From Tridacna crocea (taxonomy: Eukaryota > Mollusca > Bivalvia > Cardiida > Cardiidae), in assembly GCA_943736015.1 (NCBI GenBank), contig OX031060.1, positions 25,931,231-25,995,230 on the forward strand: DNA of 64,000 nucleotides, read 5' to 3'. The position numbers and the translations under genes are program-made. Shown here piece after piece: positions 21,591-32,852 of this stretch; positions within the stretch are counted from its first letter, which is position 1, and each line of letters begins with the position of its first letter. Under the pieces are notes generated by a model that was not told where the DNA came from, did not search any database, and worked only from the letters and a program-made list of their open reading frames with translations.

Positions 21591-21755
21591 TGCTATAGAC
21601 AAATTGAACATGATTCGAATGATGGGATTTGTTTTTGAAAGGACAAAAAACTTTGGTTACCAGCAGTTTCTCCTTGTCACCAAAATGTGTTCAAACACAT
21701 CATTTCTAAAGGTCGTAAAAGCACGACCTTTACGACGTCGTATGGTATAGCTTTA
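21590..21755 (-). mobile_element. F1 remnant
   Basis: GGTTACCAGCAGTTTCTCCTTGTCACC and arm-like flanks; ends not found. Confidence 0.4.
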
Positions 21756-21795
21756 AGTCACTTATTGTACTTGATAGGCCAGTTACGGTAATTTT

Positions 21796-22023
21796 TTAAA
21801 TGGCTCAAATCTCAGCCCTGGTTTTTACGCTCAGAGGAAGAAGCACTCTTAAAACATAGTGAGAAAAGGAGAAAATGCTGGTAATCAGCATTTTCTCCTT
21901 TATTCCACAATGTTTTCTACTCTTCTAATGTCAAGTTTCAATTTTGAGTCGTGTTTATTTTGTCCTTAGCAAATGCTTTCAATTTGGATATGTGTAAAAT
22001 TTTGCCGTTTGGTAAAGAGTTAA
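21796..22023 (+). mobile_element. F1 element, full length
   Basis: Hairpin around CTGGTAATCAG; arm B TCTTCTAATGTCAAGTTTCA; ends GGTAAAGAGTTAA. Confidence 0.83.
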
Positions 22024-22930
22024 AGATGGTCTGGATTTAGTATTACGTGAACATTATGCCATACAGTTTCTGTCACAACATCTTCCGAAAAGGAGCAATC
22101 AAGTGTGGTAATAATATCACGTCAAATTAGAAATATTTTTAGGACAAGTTCCTAACTGACACAGTCACACCTGCTTCAAATTATTGCGGAAAGAATTGCG
22201 TCCATTTTACTTACTTTGACAATGTAAATGTCGGCTCTCGTTAACGCAGATTTCGTCAAATCTCGCGAGAAGACAATAGTATTGTCAGAAGTCATTATTG
22301 CGTTTCGCGCGAGATTTGATGAGAACAAAGTAATTCGAGGCAAAAACGGTTTCTCGATTGAGTTACCAAAGGATATTAAACGTGACAAACGAAATGTGTG
22401 CCGGCGAACGGCGGTGTTACGCAGTATTCTAGTCAAAATAAGTTGTTTTCGTATTGCCATGCCACTCAATTGTCTGTCTGACAGTAAATACTTTGTGGTT
22501 AGGTGAATTTCTTCTATACAAATCGCGAGTCAAGAACCTTACGGTCGCAGAGACCGCTCATTCTTAGTTAAACCACAAGACAATTTATCTTGTTATTTTC
22601 AACAGAACCAAAATTCGCAGCTAACGCATGCTTAAATTTAGACGCCAATTTCAAGTGACAAGACTGGCCAATCAAAATTTGTATCAGATTTTAGCACTCG
22701 TCAAAACTCGACCCATTTCTTAATTACAATAGATCAGCCGAAGTTTGTCGAATGAGTCTTAACTTGGTTTCTTTGGCTTTGATCGGGTGGGTGGTTAATC
22801 AAAAAAAGAAATATGGTGTTATTGTTAATCCAAAGCCTGTAAGTGTTGCTGGTTCCATCAGAGACTGAGTACAAACCTTCATATCAAGTGTTTTGGGTTC
22901 AACGAATGCACTGAGTACACACTGATTGAT
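22024..22930. other. Non-repetitive block with a TCTCGCGAGA palindrome
   Basis: Both strands are open at 22176-22506 but neither translation looks protein-like. TCTCGCGAGA at 22260-22269 is a known metazoan promoter palindrome, followed 50 bp later by TTTCGCGCGAGATTT. It may be regulatory. Confidence 0.3.
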
Positions 22931-22957
22931 TGTATGCTGTCAATTGCCGTTTACAAC

Positions 22958-23232
22958 ATTATTTCAGTTCTATCCCGGCATCCGGTGCACCTATCGATGC
23001 TTTCCGGGAGTTTCTTTTGCCAATACTCCTCACATAGTTTAACCAAGACACTGGCTGCTTTCCAACATAACCAACGTCGAAATAATGATCAGAAGTGGAA
23101 TGAATCCTGTCGCAATGACTATCATCAGTCCTCGGAAAGAACCCACGACCCCTTGTTTTCAAGTCCTGCACGTGACCGATTGAGCAACCGGGGCTGGGCT
23201 CTTAGTGCACAGTCTAACATGTTAACAACTTA
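22958..23232 (-). mobile_element. tRNA-derived SINE
   Basis: On the minus strand GGTTGCTCAATCGGTCACG (box A region) is followed by GTCGTGGGTTCTTTCC (box B), then a body whose end matches 13560-13625. Confidence 0.6.
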
Positions 23233-23272
23233 GAGCGAATTTCCGTTAATTTGCGGATAGTGGAGATCAACA

Positions 23273-23400
23273 TTAACTCTTTCCAAACAATCCCTGGTTT
23301 TTACGGGTCTGGAATAGTAGCCTTTTGAAAACATTGTGGGAAAAAAGAGAAAATGCTGGTAATCATTGACCCTTTGTCAAGATTTTTCTTCACAAATCTT
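23273..23400 (+). mobile_element. F1 left half
   Basis: TTAACTCTTTCCAAACAATC, GGGTCTGGAATAGTAGCC subtype (as at 41802), broken after GCTGGTAATCA. Confidence 0.75.
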
Positions 23401-23453
23401 CAAGTCAAAGGGGCGTAAGGAGTCGTCTCTACGATAATAGGTAAACCTTTATT

Positions 23454-23682
23454 TTAACCCTTTTCCAAACGGTAAACTTTTGGACCAGACCAAATTGAAA
23501 GCATTTGCAGACGACAATTCAACTCATGCTGAAAAGATGATTTCTGTCTATGATAGGGTAGAAAACATTGTGGGAAAAGGAAAAAATGCTGGTTACCAGC
23601 ATTTTCTCCTTTTCCCACCATGTTTTCAAAAGGCTGGTTTTCCAGACCCGTAAAAACCAGTGATTGTTTGGGAAAGGGTTAA
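23454..23682 (-). mobile_element. F1 element, full length
   Basis: CCCAAAC/ACCAGTGATTG subtype. The left hairpin arm has GGAAAAAATG where the right has CATTTTCTCC, one mismatch. Confidence 0.88.
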
Positions 23683-24392
23683 AAAGCAATATCTTGACAG
23701 CGCGCACGTTACGCGTTCGACACGCTAAGAACGAGCTCCCAAATGGACTGAACATTTAGCTCTTAAAATTACGGAACATGCCAAGTTAATACTACCAGCG
23801 GCTTTTCTGACTATAAGCTTAATTAATATGTTAACTACTTAAAACAAAAACAGTCCCCTACCACACAGATTGCAGTAAACTGCTAGGTCTTTATCAAATA
23901 ATCCCGAGTTTAACAAGCCTAAAATATTTCGACTAGACTGTTTTTTTTTTCTTTCAGTCGGCTGCAAATGATGTCCGTTAAACATGTATAAGATTTTTTT
24001 GTAAATATCACCCTGTAACATGCCATAAACCACGACTGAATTGTCACACTGATATACGGCCCTAAAAATGGTATACATGGCTTACTTCCCCTGATTCGCT
24101 CCCGTACCTTTGTGACGTCATTGTCGAGTCAGCTTCGATAAATGTAGACTTGAAAATTAATCATATCAGAAACTTGTTAATTTGCTAATTTGTTAATAGA
24201 CTTTCGAAAAACAGCATTTTCTCCTTTTCCCTTGATGTTTTTTTCTGATTTTTTAGAAGTATCATTTTGATCTCATGCAACCATGCAAGTATTGTTCGTG
24301 TGTGCTCTCAGTTTGGACAAGTCAAAAATTGTTGTTGTAAAGAAAGAGGGTTTTGAAAAAAACCCAGCAAACTTAATTTAAGAAAATACTTA

Positions 24393-24505
24393 TAAACTGT
24401 TCTTAATTGCGAGGCTGAGGAGTTGATTGGCTGAGATGTTTTATCTCAGCCAGTCAGATAATTTGCCTTTCAATCTAAAATTAACCGTGAACAGTTTGAA
24501 TTACA
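24393..24505. repeat. Palindromic element
   Basis: Outer AAACTGTTCTTAATT pairs with AATTAACCGTGAACAGTTT; inner GATTGGCTGAGATGTTTTATCTCAGCC. Confidence 0.65.
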
Positions 24506-24730
24506 CATAACGAAGTAATATTATGATACGATATTTTGATTTATTATATTACTTGCAGTGAAATCTTGGAATTTCCCAGTGTAATAAATTTTGATATCAT
24601 CACTAGTGACGATACCAACTTTCACTTTCACTTCCTGCCGTAATTTAGGAAATAATTTTTTTCCGACTACATTTTTTTTTCGACTTTCAAACGAAAAGTT
24701 AAAAATAATAATGTTAATAAGGTATATAAT

Positions 24731-24884
24731 AAATAGAGTAATCAACTGGTTATTTTTTATATGAAAAATATCTCACTCCGATGCGTCGTAAGGCGTTAAA
24801 AATCGTTTTTTTCAACGCCTAACAACGCATCCGAGTGAAATATTTTTCATATCAAAAATAACCAGTTGATTACCCTCTATTTAA
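24731..24884. repeat. Long palindrome, about 65-bp arms
   Basis: AAATAGAGTAATCAACTGG inward to ACTCCGATGCGT, mirrored by ACGCATCCGAGT and CCAGTTGATTACCCTCTATTT. A different family from F1; its ends suggest a fold-back element. Confidence 0.8.
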
Positions 24885-24917
24885 CTTGAAAAATGCAGTC
24901 ACGTGATAGCTGTCTTG

Positions 24918-24918
24918 G

Positions 24919-24957
<39 letters not shown>
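24918..24957 (+). repeat. (GA)n microsatellite
   Basis: About 19 GA units. Confidence 0.95.
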
Positions 24958-24960
<3 letters not shown>

Positions 24961-25129
24961 TATATTGACAACAAATGTTAATGCTATAGAGTTGTCAAAC
25001 CCATATGGTTTCAATTATTGTCATGGCGGTTCCGTCTCTAATTATTTGCCAGTCCGTTGTTTCTCTATAATTTTTCAAAAAAAAAAATCATATCATCTCA
25101 TTACCAGTGGATGAAGATTGTTTCCCGAC

Positions 25130-25215
25130 TACAGCCAAGGACTTTAAAAAACATTTCGGTAAAAGGAAAATTGCTCACTACGTGCAATATCTTCTTTTTC
25201 CACAATACTTTCACA
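25130..25215. mobile_element. F1 hairpin remnant, GCTC subtype
   Basis: GGAAAATTGCTCACTACGTGCAATATCTTC. Confidence 0.45.
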
Positions 25216-25218
25216 CAT

Positions 25219-25407
25219 ATTTACTCTTTACCTAACGAAAAATAAAGGAGTTGCCAAAATTCAAAGTATTTGCGGAGGGCAATTCATATGTGGCTTAAAT
25301 GATGCTTTTTGGCTGTGAAAGGATAGAAAACATTGTGGGAAAGGGAGAAAATGCTGGTCCCCGGCATTTTCATATTTTCCAAAGTTTTCAAAAGTTGTTT
25401 CCTTTAA
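25219..25407 (-). mobile_element. F1 element; shares TTAA with next
   Basis: Arm B worn; loop AATGCTGGTCCCCGGCATT. Arm A is nearly absent before the TTAA. Confidence 0.68.
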
Positions 25408-25545
25408 CCCTTTACTCCATAGATACTCATTTCTACGGATTGCTTGTAGGAGCCTTTGGAAAATATTGTGACAAAAGGTGAAATTGCTCGTCACGAGCAA
25501 TTTCACCTTTTGCCACAATGTTTACTATGCTATTAAAAGGTGTCA
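25404..25545 (+). mobile_element. F1 element, GCTCG subtype with co-varied stem
   Basis: Stem AAAAGGTGAAATTGCTCGT pairs with ACGAGCAATTTCACCTTTT; GGTG/CACC replaces the usual GGAG/CTCC. Arm B missing. Confidence 0.78.
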
Positions 25546-25580
25546 TATACGCATAAAAAACGGCTTCATCCTTGCTGTTA

Positions 25581-25810
25581 TTAACCCTTTCCCAAACGGC
25601 AAATTTTGGACAAGACCAAATTCAAAGCATTTTGCAGATGACAAATTAACAGTTGCTAAAAAGATGATTCTTCTATATGATAGGGTAGAAAACATTGTGG
25701 GAAAAGGAGAAAATGCTGGTTGCCAGCATTTTCTGGTTTTCTCACAATGTTTTCAAAAGGCTTCTATGCCTGACCCTTTAAAAACCAGGGATTGTTTGGG
25801 AAAGGGTTAA
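25581..25810 (-). mobile_element. F1 element, full length
   Basis: Loop GCTGGTTGCCAGC; right stem changed to TTTTCTGGTTTTCTCAC. Confidence 0.87.
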
Positions 25811-26297
25811 GGGTCAATTAGAGATACCATAGAAATGCCTTATGTGTTAAAGGGTTAACCGAGTATTTGAAAATAATAGACGTATTTTCGAGTTGTTACT
25901 GCAAATTCGTTTCGAAGGTTAATTTTTAATCCTGGGAAACCTAAAGTGGCTCCTGCAGACACTGTAGATTCGAGATTTCAGCCGAAGTGTGGACCGAAAG
26001 GTTCTTATAAATGCTAGTCTCATTCCAAAAACCTTGAATTTGGAACAGTCAGTTGAGTGTACTCCTCCATTGCAAGATGTGTAAAATGTTGCCGCAAAAT
26101 GTAAGGGTAAAGTTGGGCGGGATTACCGGTCTTCTCTAATTTGAAATTTGCACTAAACATGTACTGGCAGATCATAACTTCTGTCAAGGACTATATGAAT
26201 AACAAATGAACGCTTGCAATATAAAAGAATAAACAAAAATACATCATTTTTTCCCCATTTATAAACAGTAACAAAGTGTTATCCATCCAAGCTATAT
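25811..26297. other. No identified element
   Basis: Mixed sequence, no second copy seen. Confidence 0.3.
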
Positions 26298-26520
26298 TTT
26301 TGTATCAGACGGCAAAATTTTGGCTTGTCTACTTTGGAAGCATTTGCAGTCGGCAAATTAAATGTGCATTTACTGATGGGAAAACAGAAAGGACAGAAAA
26401 CTTTGTTTGAAGAGGAGGAAATGCTTTCACCCACCAGATTATATCCTTTTCCCACAGTGATAAGTCTTTGTCCTGGACGTAAAGGAAGAGGCATGCCACT
26501 TGGGAAGAGGGTTTTAAAAC
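26298..26520 (-). mobile_element. F1 remnant
   Basis: Arm B TTTGGAAGCATTTGCAGTCG is recognisable; the hairpin is destroyed. It explains part of the long open frames here. Confidence 0.5.
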
Positions 26521-26774
26521 ACTTATGTAAGAATTTGTCGGGAAAAATATTAAATAACTGCTCTATCTGTTGGAATTTTCTTCGAAAGGGTACAAAACAT
26601 TGGGATGATGATGACTTTGTAGAATTAAGGTTCCTTCGTGCTCGAGGCATATACATTATGGTATGGACCGTTAGACAGAAAGAATCGGATACAAGGAAAT
26701 CCGGGTACAAGCCCCTAGCTCTTCTTCGAATAGACCTCCTTGGTTCTTTAACGTGCCCGGTGTAAAGCACCGAT

Positions 26775-26930
26775 GCAGGCGAGGTTACCTCTGGGTTCAA
26801 AACCAGTTCACCTCTATATGGGACGGAAACACAAGGTGTCTCAGAAAGGTCCTTGTTGGGTAGGGTATCGAACCTAGGGCCTCAGAATATATTGTCCAGC
26901 GCTTTACCACTGCATTACAGGTCCAGACAA
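26775..26930 (-). mobile_element. tRNA-like SINE
   Basis: GTAGGGTATCGAACCTAGGG carries a box B complement. GGGACGGAAACACAAGGTGT parallels 52600-52625 in a related copy. Confidence 0.5.
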
Positions 26931-26993
26931 CACAAAACATTTTGTATCGTCATGTTGCGTTGTATCGAGCAATTCTTCACATAACTAACATGG

Positions 26994-27224
26994 TTAACCC
27001 GTTACCACACAGTCACTATACTTTTGACGCCCCTGAGAAACAAGCCTTTTGAAAACACTGTGGGAAAAGGAGAAAATGCTGGTAACCAGCATTTTCTCCT
27101 TTTCCCACAGTGTTTTCTACCCTTCCCAGAACAAATTTCTATTTTTTAGTCACCTTTATTTTATTTTCTGCAAATGCTTTCAATTTGGACCAGTCTAAAA
27201 TTTTCTCGTGTGGTATAGAGTTAA
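26994..27224 (+). mobile_element. F1 element with co-varied stem CACTG/CAGTG
   Basis: AACACTGTGGG pairs with CCCACAGTGTT; otherwise a near-perfect hairpin. Confidence 0.9.
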
Positions 27225-27307
27225 ATAACAGAAAATATTGTGTCGAACAGTCGACTCAATCAATCGTAAGGTACCACTGATCCTATGACATGCTGAAAAC
27301 TGACCAA

Positions 27308-27376
27308 AAACAAACAAACGAACGAACGAACGAACGAACGAACGAACAAACAAACAAACAAACAAACAAACAAACA
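27308..27376 (+). repeat. (CAAA)n/(CGAA)n microsatellite
   Basis: Eight or so CGAA units flanked by CAAA units. Confidence 0.95.
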
Positions 27377-27454
27377 ATTATCAGTTCAGATCAGCATTCG
27401 CGGGCTGATTTGGATCGAAACTCTTCGCATATACATCACGCTCCTTTTTCACAG

Positions 27455-27600
27455 AACAGAACAGAACAGAATTTTACTATATGACTTGTACAAAGAACAT
27501 CGTCAGTTGCACAAATAATGTACATAAACAACGTCGTATATGGAGATACAACTATCGAGAAGTTACGAAAAAGACATATAGGAAAGAAATAAGTTGAAAG
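27455..27600 (-). mobile_element. LINE-like 3-prime tail
   Basis: AGAACAGAACAGAACAG then TTTTACT, as at 16507. Confidence 0.4.
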
Positions 27601-28003
27601 GTATATTGTTCAGAAATAAACAAGAAGTAGAGGGTTAAGATCTATAAATCATAATATTTCTGGTCGTTTTGCAATAGCAAGTTTGAAGTAGGCTGCAGTT
27701 TTCTTTCACAGGGCATGGCTCAACCATATTGTGGTAGAAAAAAAAAAGCTGATGTCAAAAAATCGCCTGCTATAGGACGCTAAAATGTCGTCTGCAAAAG
27801 GGGGATTGGGGGGTTGGGTGGGTTAATGAGTTAATTTGTTGGCATAACGTACGCCAGGATCATGTGACAGGATTATGAGAAAGTTCATTATAATTAAGAG
27901 AAACAACCACTGACAGAATCATGAGAGAAGGAAACCTGTAGGATTTTGCCCGGGGAGTCAAATAAAACATTCATAAAAAAAAACCCTTAAGGTTTGCTGC
28001 GTT

Positions 28004-28223
28004 GTTATTCCTTTACCAAACAATCACGTTTATTTTTTTAACGAACGTGAGGATGAAAGCTTTTGAAAACATTGCGTGAAAAGAAGAAAATGCTGCTAAG
28101 CAGCATTTTCTTCTTTTCACACTCTGTTTTCTACTCCTTCTACAGCAAACTCAAGTATTTGAGACATATTTCGTTTGCAAATGCTTTCGATTTGGAAAAA
28201 TGTAGGTCGTTGCCTGTTGTTAA
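28004..28223 (+). mobile_element. F1 element with co-varied stem GTGAAAAGAAG
   Basis: GTGAAAAGAAGAAAATGCTG pairs with CAGCATTTTCTTCTTTTCAC around CTAAG: several changes relative to other copies, all matched on the other arm. Confidence 0.87.
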
Positions 28224-28234
28224 AGATTTCACAC

Positions 28235-28425
28235 CATACCACAAAATTTTATATATATATTTTTTTCAAACTCAAAGAAATTTGCTGACGACAAATAAAT
28301 GTGGTTCAATCGATGTGTCAATCGACCAGATTTTTGCCTCTAAGAAGGTAGAAAACATTGTTCTTGTTCCACAACCATTCCCAAAGCTTTCTTGTTCGGG
28401 GCTTGAGTGGTAACGGGTAAAGTAA
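28235..28425 (-). mobile_element. F1 remnant
   Basis: Worn arm B (TTTGCTGACGACAAATAAAT) and end GAGTGGTAACGGGTAA; hairpin deleted. Confidence 0.5.
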
Positions 28426-28712
28426 GTATGTTGTTAAGATGATCAAAATTTGAGCGCAAAAGGATAACAGCACTTGTACTATTTTCTCCGTTGAAATCCA
28501 AAAACGAGAAAAAAAAAAGACAAAATATGAAGGAATTAACTCAAAATGTTGCTGTAGTTTCCGCTTTTCGAGGAAAAATATCAAAATATGACTGGGTTTC
28601 TTGGAAGTATCCTTCCGAGTGCCGAGTTGTCTAAATAGAGATATATAGTATCTCTTGAAAAAAAAATCAAAATATAACATTTTTAGACATAATTCTGACT
28701 GCATCCTGTTAA

Positions 28713-28789
28713 AGACAGTGGAAAAAGATCCAGATCTCAGATCAGGCCACACGGTCTTTGCAGTCTGATCTGATACATGTCTACATAGC
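28713..28789. repeat. F3 palindromic element, worn
   Basis: CAGATCAGGCCACACGG against CTTTGCAGTCTGATCTG. Confidence 0.6.
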
Positions 28790-28835
28790 TTGTATAAGAA
28801 TCCAACGTTTAATCCATTATCCAGGTTGCAAAGAG

Positions 28836-29070
28836 TAAATCTTTTTCCAAGTAATCCCGAGTTTTAAAGATCCTGAGGAAGGGAACATTCTAAAACAGTT
28901 TTGGGGGAAAAAAAGATATAATGCTGGTAACCCAACATTTCCTCCTTTTTCCTAGAATGCTTTCTTCCAAATCGGCGACAAGTCTCCTCTTGAACAATGT
29001 TTAATTTGTCGTCTGCGGTTGTATAGAGTATGGACGAATCTAAAACTTTGGCGAATGGTAAAGAGTTATG
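28836..29070 (+). mobile_element. F1 element, worn
   Basis: Arm A AGTAATCCCGAGTTTTAAAG; loop ATGCTGGTAACCCAACAT; arm B TTTGTCGTCTGCGGTTG. Confidence 0.72.
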
Positions 29071-29419
29071 AGCTGTGGGCGCCACCTACGTTGCCGTTAG
29101 GGATTTTAAAACCCGTACATATGTACGTTTATACGCAAAGAATTAACCGTTAGGTCATAGCAAATTAACGTGTCATGGGTTTACATTGCTTGTGGGCTTA
29201 ACCTGGGGATGACAAGAACCCAATTGGAATGTGTCAGAGGAGTACTGACTGATTGCAAAATTAAAAAACAGATCTTTAAAAAGTTATTATGGGTTTGATA
29301 ATTTCTATGCACTTTTGTATTGTGGGAAATGTAAAATAAATTCACTGTCTAAAAGCGCGTCATCAACGTTTAGGGGTTATGTTATTTTCTTAATTGGCAT
29401 CTGTTTTCTACAAGATGTC

Positions 29420-29770
29420 TTTATTCGATATTTAACGCCGTTTTCAATAATAATTTTTCATAGTTATGTCGTGGCACCCAGTGCTCTATTTACGAAAGCC
29501 TCTGCTCTAGGATTATTACGCTTTTGGAATTCAAACATAACTTTCCCTCAATTTCATTACCATCGACCCAAAGCAGGCAATAGGAACACCACTCTGCCTG
29601 TCTCCCCACACGAACAGCGTAGAAACAAAATATAGCTTTGGGATAAAAAGAGATCCCATGGCATCGACATCATTCAGTCTGTGGGAGAAGTTTCGTCAAG
29701 TCCTTTTTCGAACTCACAAACCTTTGTTAGGAGAGTTATTACATAACCATTGGGCTACAATGGCTTGGCG
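29420..29770 (-). mobile_element. SINE-like element
   Basis: TTTAACGCCGTTTTCAATAA and TATGTCGTGGCACCCAGTGC match a mollusc SINE tail theme; the right part TTTTTCGAACTCACAAACC is a box B complement. The 106-codon open frame at 29315-29635 falls mostly inside it. Confidence 0.5.
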
Positions 29771-30117
29771 GAATTGATAGACGCCTAAATCCCTTTCATC
29801 TTTCTTTTTTTTTTTCAAATAAATAACACATTTATGCACTATAGTGTTGTATACATGTACTTACTAAATGTTTCACAGCACGCAGTGATTAACAATTTCC
29901 CAAAATAATTATATACCTGATGAACAACTTGCTTCTCTTTCAGCCACCCCGTAAGGAATATTTGTTCTGATATATTATTTATTATGGACGTAAATATATA
30001 TAAACAGTTATAGTAAAGACATAAATTACCAAACATGCACTTTTACCTAAAACTAAAGGGTCTAACCCGTTTCAAATAAAACTTGGACTCATGTTCACTA
30101 GTCAGTCAGTGTTTCAA

Positions 30118-30346
30118 TTATCCCATTACCACACAATCCCTACTTTTGACACCCCTGAGAAACAAGCCTTTTGAAAACACAGTGGGAAAAGGAGAAAATG
30201 CTGGTAACCAGCATTTTCTCCTTTTCCCACAGTGTTTTCTACCCTTCCCAGAACAAATTTCAATTTTTCAGTCACCTTTATTTTGTCGTCTGCAAATGCT
30301 TTCAATTTAAACCAGTCTAAAATTTTGTCGTGTGGTAATGAGTTAT
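30118..30346 (+). mobile_element. F1 element, full length
   Basis: Ends are TTAT and TTAT rather than TTAA. Stem CACAGTGGG/CCCACAGTG is imperfect. Confidence 0.88.
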
Positions 30347-31254
30347 CATATTATTCTAAATTGCATTTGCGTTATATTCAGATCCGGGTAGTCACCCTTG
30401 GAATTTTAACATAGAATTGAATTTTGAATTATTGATGAAATACGGCCTTGGAGCAGTATGGGTAAATTATACGTAACTTAACATACGTTTGCACATGCGT
30501 ACGCCAACAACACCATTAGGAATGAAAATAAATCATATTCGTGACATTCTGAATATCTCTTGGCCAAAGTCAACGCCTTCTTTTCAAATTTTAGGAAGAT
30601 ATATAACGGTGCGGGCTATTAGCGTCGCTTCCAACAGAGAGGAAAGTGGTGGCAACCCTTGGTCAGTATTAAATTTCGCAAAGGAATTTCCTACGGGGAA
30701 AGCCAAATTAACCACTGTAGCGAAAGTCAGTCCTAGCGGTCCTTGAAATAATAAATCAGCTGCGGTTACAGCATTAGTTTTACTTATAACTGATTTGTTA
30801 TCGGAGTTAGAACAGTGTGAGGTAAATTTAAAGGTATTTTTCTAAGTGAATATGCCATTTTAACGCCATTAGCGGTCGACTAGTAAATAATGTCTGGAAA
30901 GTGTTTGTTTATCAGACCCGCCATCGAAATGGATGACCACTTTGCATTAACTAACCTCTGAGATGATTTAAAGTAACACATAATGGATTAGTAAATCATC
31001 CAGCAATTTCCTCTGGTAAAGATGTTCAGAATGCTCTTTAAATTATAGTATTTCTTTGGACAAGTAATCACAGATCCCAAACCCAGTACTTGTACAATGC
31101 GGAACACTTGAATAAGTGAGCTGTATCAGTGACATGATTTAAACGCTTGTAATTTTGAAAGCGGCTGAATATACCATACAACCAATCAAATATTATCAAC
31201 CCTCTGCTGTCATAGTACGAAAACGCTCGAAAAAAAATCCTATTTTTGTTTTTC
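30347..31254. other. Non-repetitive intergenic block
   Basis: No second copy seen. Contains AT-rich sequence with TAATGGATTAG near 30983, a homeodomain-type site by chance or design. Confidence 0.3.
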
Positions 31255-31482
31255 TTAACCCATTACCATACAATCCCTACTTTTGACGACCCTGAGAAAG
31301 AAACATTTGGAAAACATTGTGTGAAAAGGAGAAAATGCTGGTAACCAGCATTTTCTCCTTTTCCCACATTGTTTCTATCCTTCACAAAACATATTTCAAA
31401 TTTTCAATCACTTGTATTTTGTCGTCTGCAAATACTTTCGATTTGGACAAGCCTAAAATATTGTCGTTTGGTAATGAGTTAA
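31255..31482 (+). mobile_element. F1 element, full length
   Basis: ACCATACAATCCCTACTTTT; hairpin with GTGTGAAAAGG against CCTTTTCCCAC. Confidence 0.88.
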
Positions 31483-32317
31483 CCTAAATTCTTAAATGTG
31501 TCGACTCTATATCAGAGGATTGGTGTCATAGCGAAATCAGGTTTTTAAAAACCAATTCAACCTAAAGTCAATTGATTTCATAGCGATTAGTTCATGATCT
31601 GAAAGCTGGCGCTCGCAATCTTGTATACATAGGTTTTGCTTTCGATCTTTAGTGGCGTTTGTAAAATTTCGGCTTCAGATTGGTCAGACTTTATTATCCG
31701 AAAGACAAATTATACTGTATGCGGCTTCGCCATCATTGTAGAATCTTGCCAATATCGCAAGGCTTCCGTTTACAAAAGCTCCAATAACAAACCTTATGTT
31801 GCAACTCTTTCAAATGTTGAAAGGGTACGCCATGCGTTCGAACAATCTGCTCGAAAGCACAAAGTGCTTACCACTACCTTTGCCAACGTGAAAATCAGAC
31901 GCGCAAAGAACGGCAGTCTGTAATTTTGACATTCAAGGATCGTGCCTGTAAACCATTGTCTTGGCAATTCATTTTCGTGTCAATTTTTCACCCTCCATGG
32001 GGTAAGGTCTTCAGTGCACAATTATCGCGCATTGAGGTAATTAATTAGAGCGGTGTGAATTCTTACTGCCACATCGTCCAGTGTAAAGTCAGCATTGTGT
32101 TATCTCTAGATAGCTTACGACCTGTCCATTAAAATTCTGAATGACAAAAATGCAATCACTTAAAATTAATTAGCAGTAGAAAAACAACGGTCACGTGATG
32201 GAATATCAATGACATGTTTCGAGCTGACAACCGTCCTTTACTATCCAGGGAAATAGTACACTGTTCATGGTGCTATATAATGTCTTTATCAAAAAAGAGG
32301 TACAGTAAACATTAAAC

Positions 32318-32375
32318 TACTTACCAAACGACAGAAATTTGGACTTTTCATAGTTGAGAGCACTTGTAGAACACA
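32318..32375 (-). mobile_element. F1 fragment, outer arm B
   Basis: ACTTACCAAACGACAGAAAT then GAGAGCACTTGTAGA. Confidence 0.5.
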
Positions 32376-32812
32376 CATCTTTAAATAAAAATGATAAAGA
32401 AAATAAACAAATTGAGCAGATGATTTTACAAAATGATAAAATTATTCAAATAGAGCATGTTATTCTTCTTTCATTACGCTATTCGTTACAACGGTAATGA
32501 AACAGGTTTTACGATCTCGACAATAACTGCTTCGCTTGGAGCCAAAACAATGCACTTTATTTTACTATCATCCTCTTAATTACCGTTCTAATTCTGAATT
32601 CCAAGACTAGTTTGTAATTTGCCGAGACTTAACGTCTGAGCCGATCAGATAGCATTGCTTGAAAGTAAGAATTCTAACAATGATTGATCAGGTTAAAAAT
32701 CGCACAAAAACAGATACCAGTAGACTACGATAAGTCATGCAACAAAGGATTTGAACATAGTGTCGCTGCATGGTTTACATCAGTCTCTGTCTTTACACTA
32801 TTATCTTTAACA

Positions 32813-32815
32813 TAA

Positions 32816-32852
<37 letters not shown>
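32813..32852 (+). repeat. (TATC)n microsatellite
   Basis: About nine CTAT units. Confidence 0.95.

Noticed and set aside
22176..22506. Open frames on both strands over 300 bp
   Set aside because: Simultaneous openness in antisense frames and no family resemblance; more likely a GC-rich regulatory block.
26279..26800. 173-codon minus-strand and 146-codon plus-strand open frames
   Set aside because: Both run through a decayed F1 copy; no recognisable domain and no splice context.
28318..28752. 144-codon minus-strand open frame
   Set aside because: Crosses F3 and F1 remnants; composition is that of AT-rich non-coding DNA.
29315..29635. 106-codon plus-strand open frame
   Set aside because: Most of it overlaps a SINE-like tail domain.
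31636..31923. 95-codon plus-strand open frame
   Set aside because: Plausible composition but no start context, splice partners or recognised domain; kept only as a note in the island.
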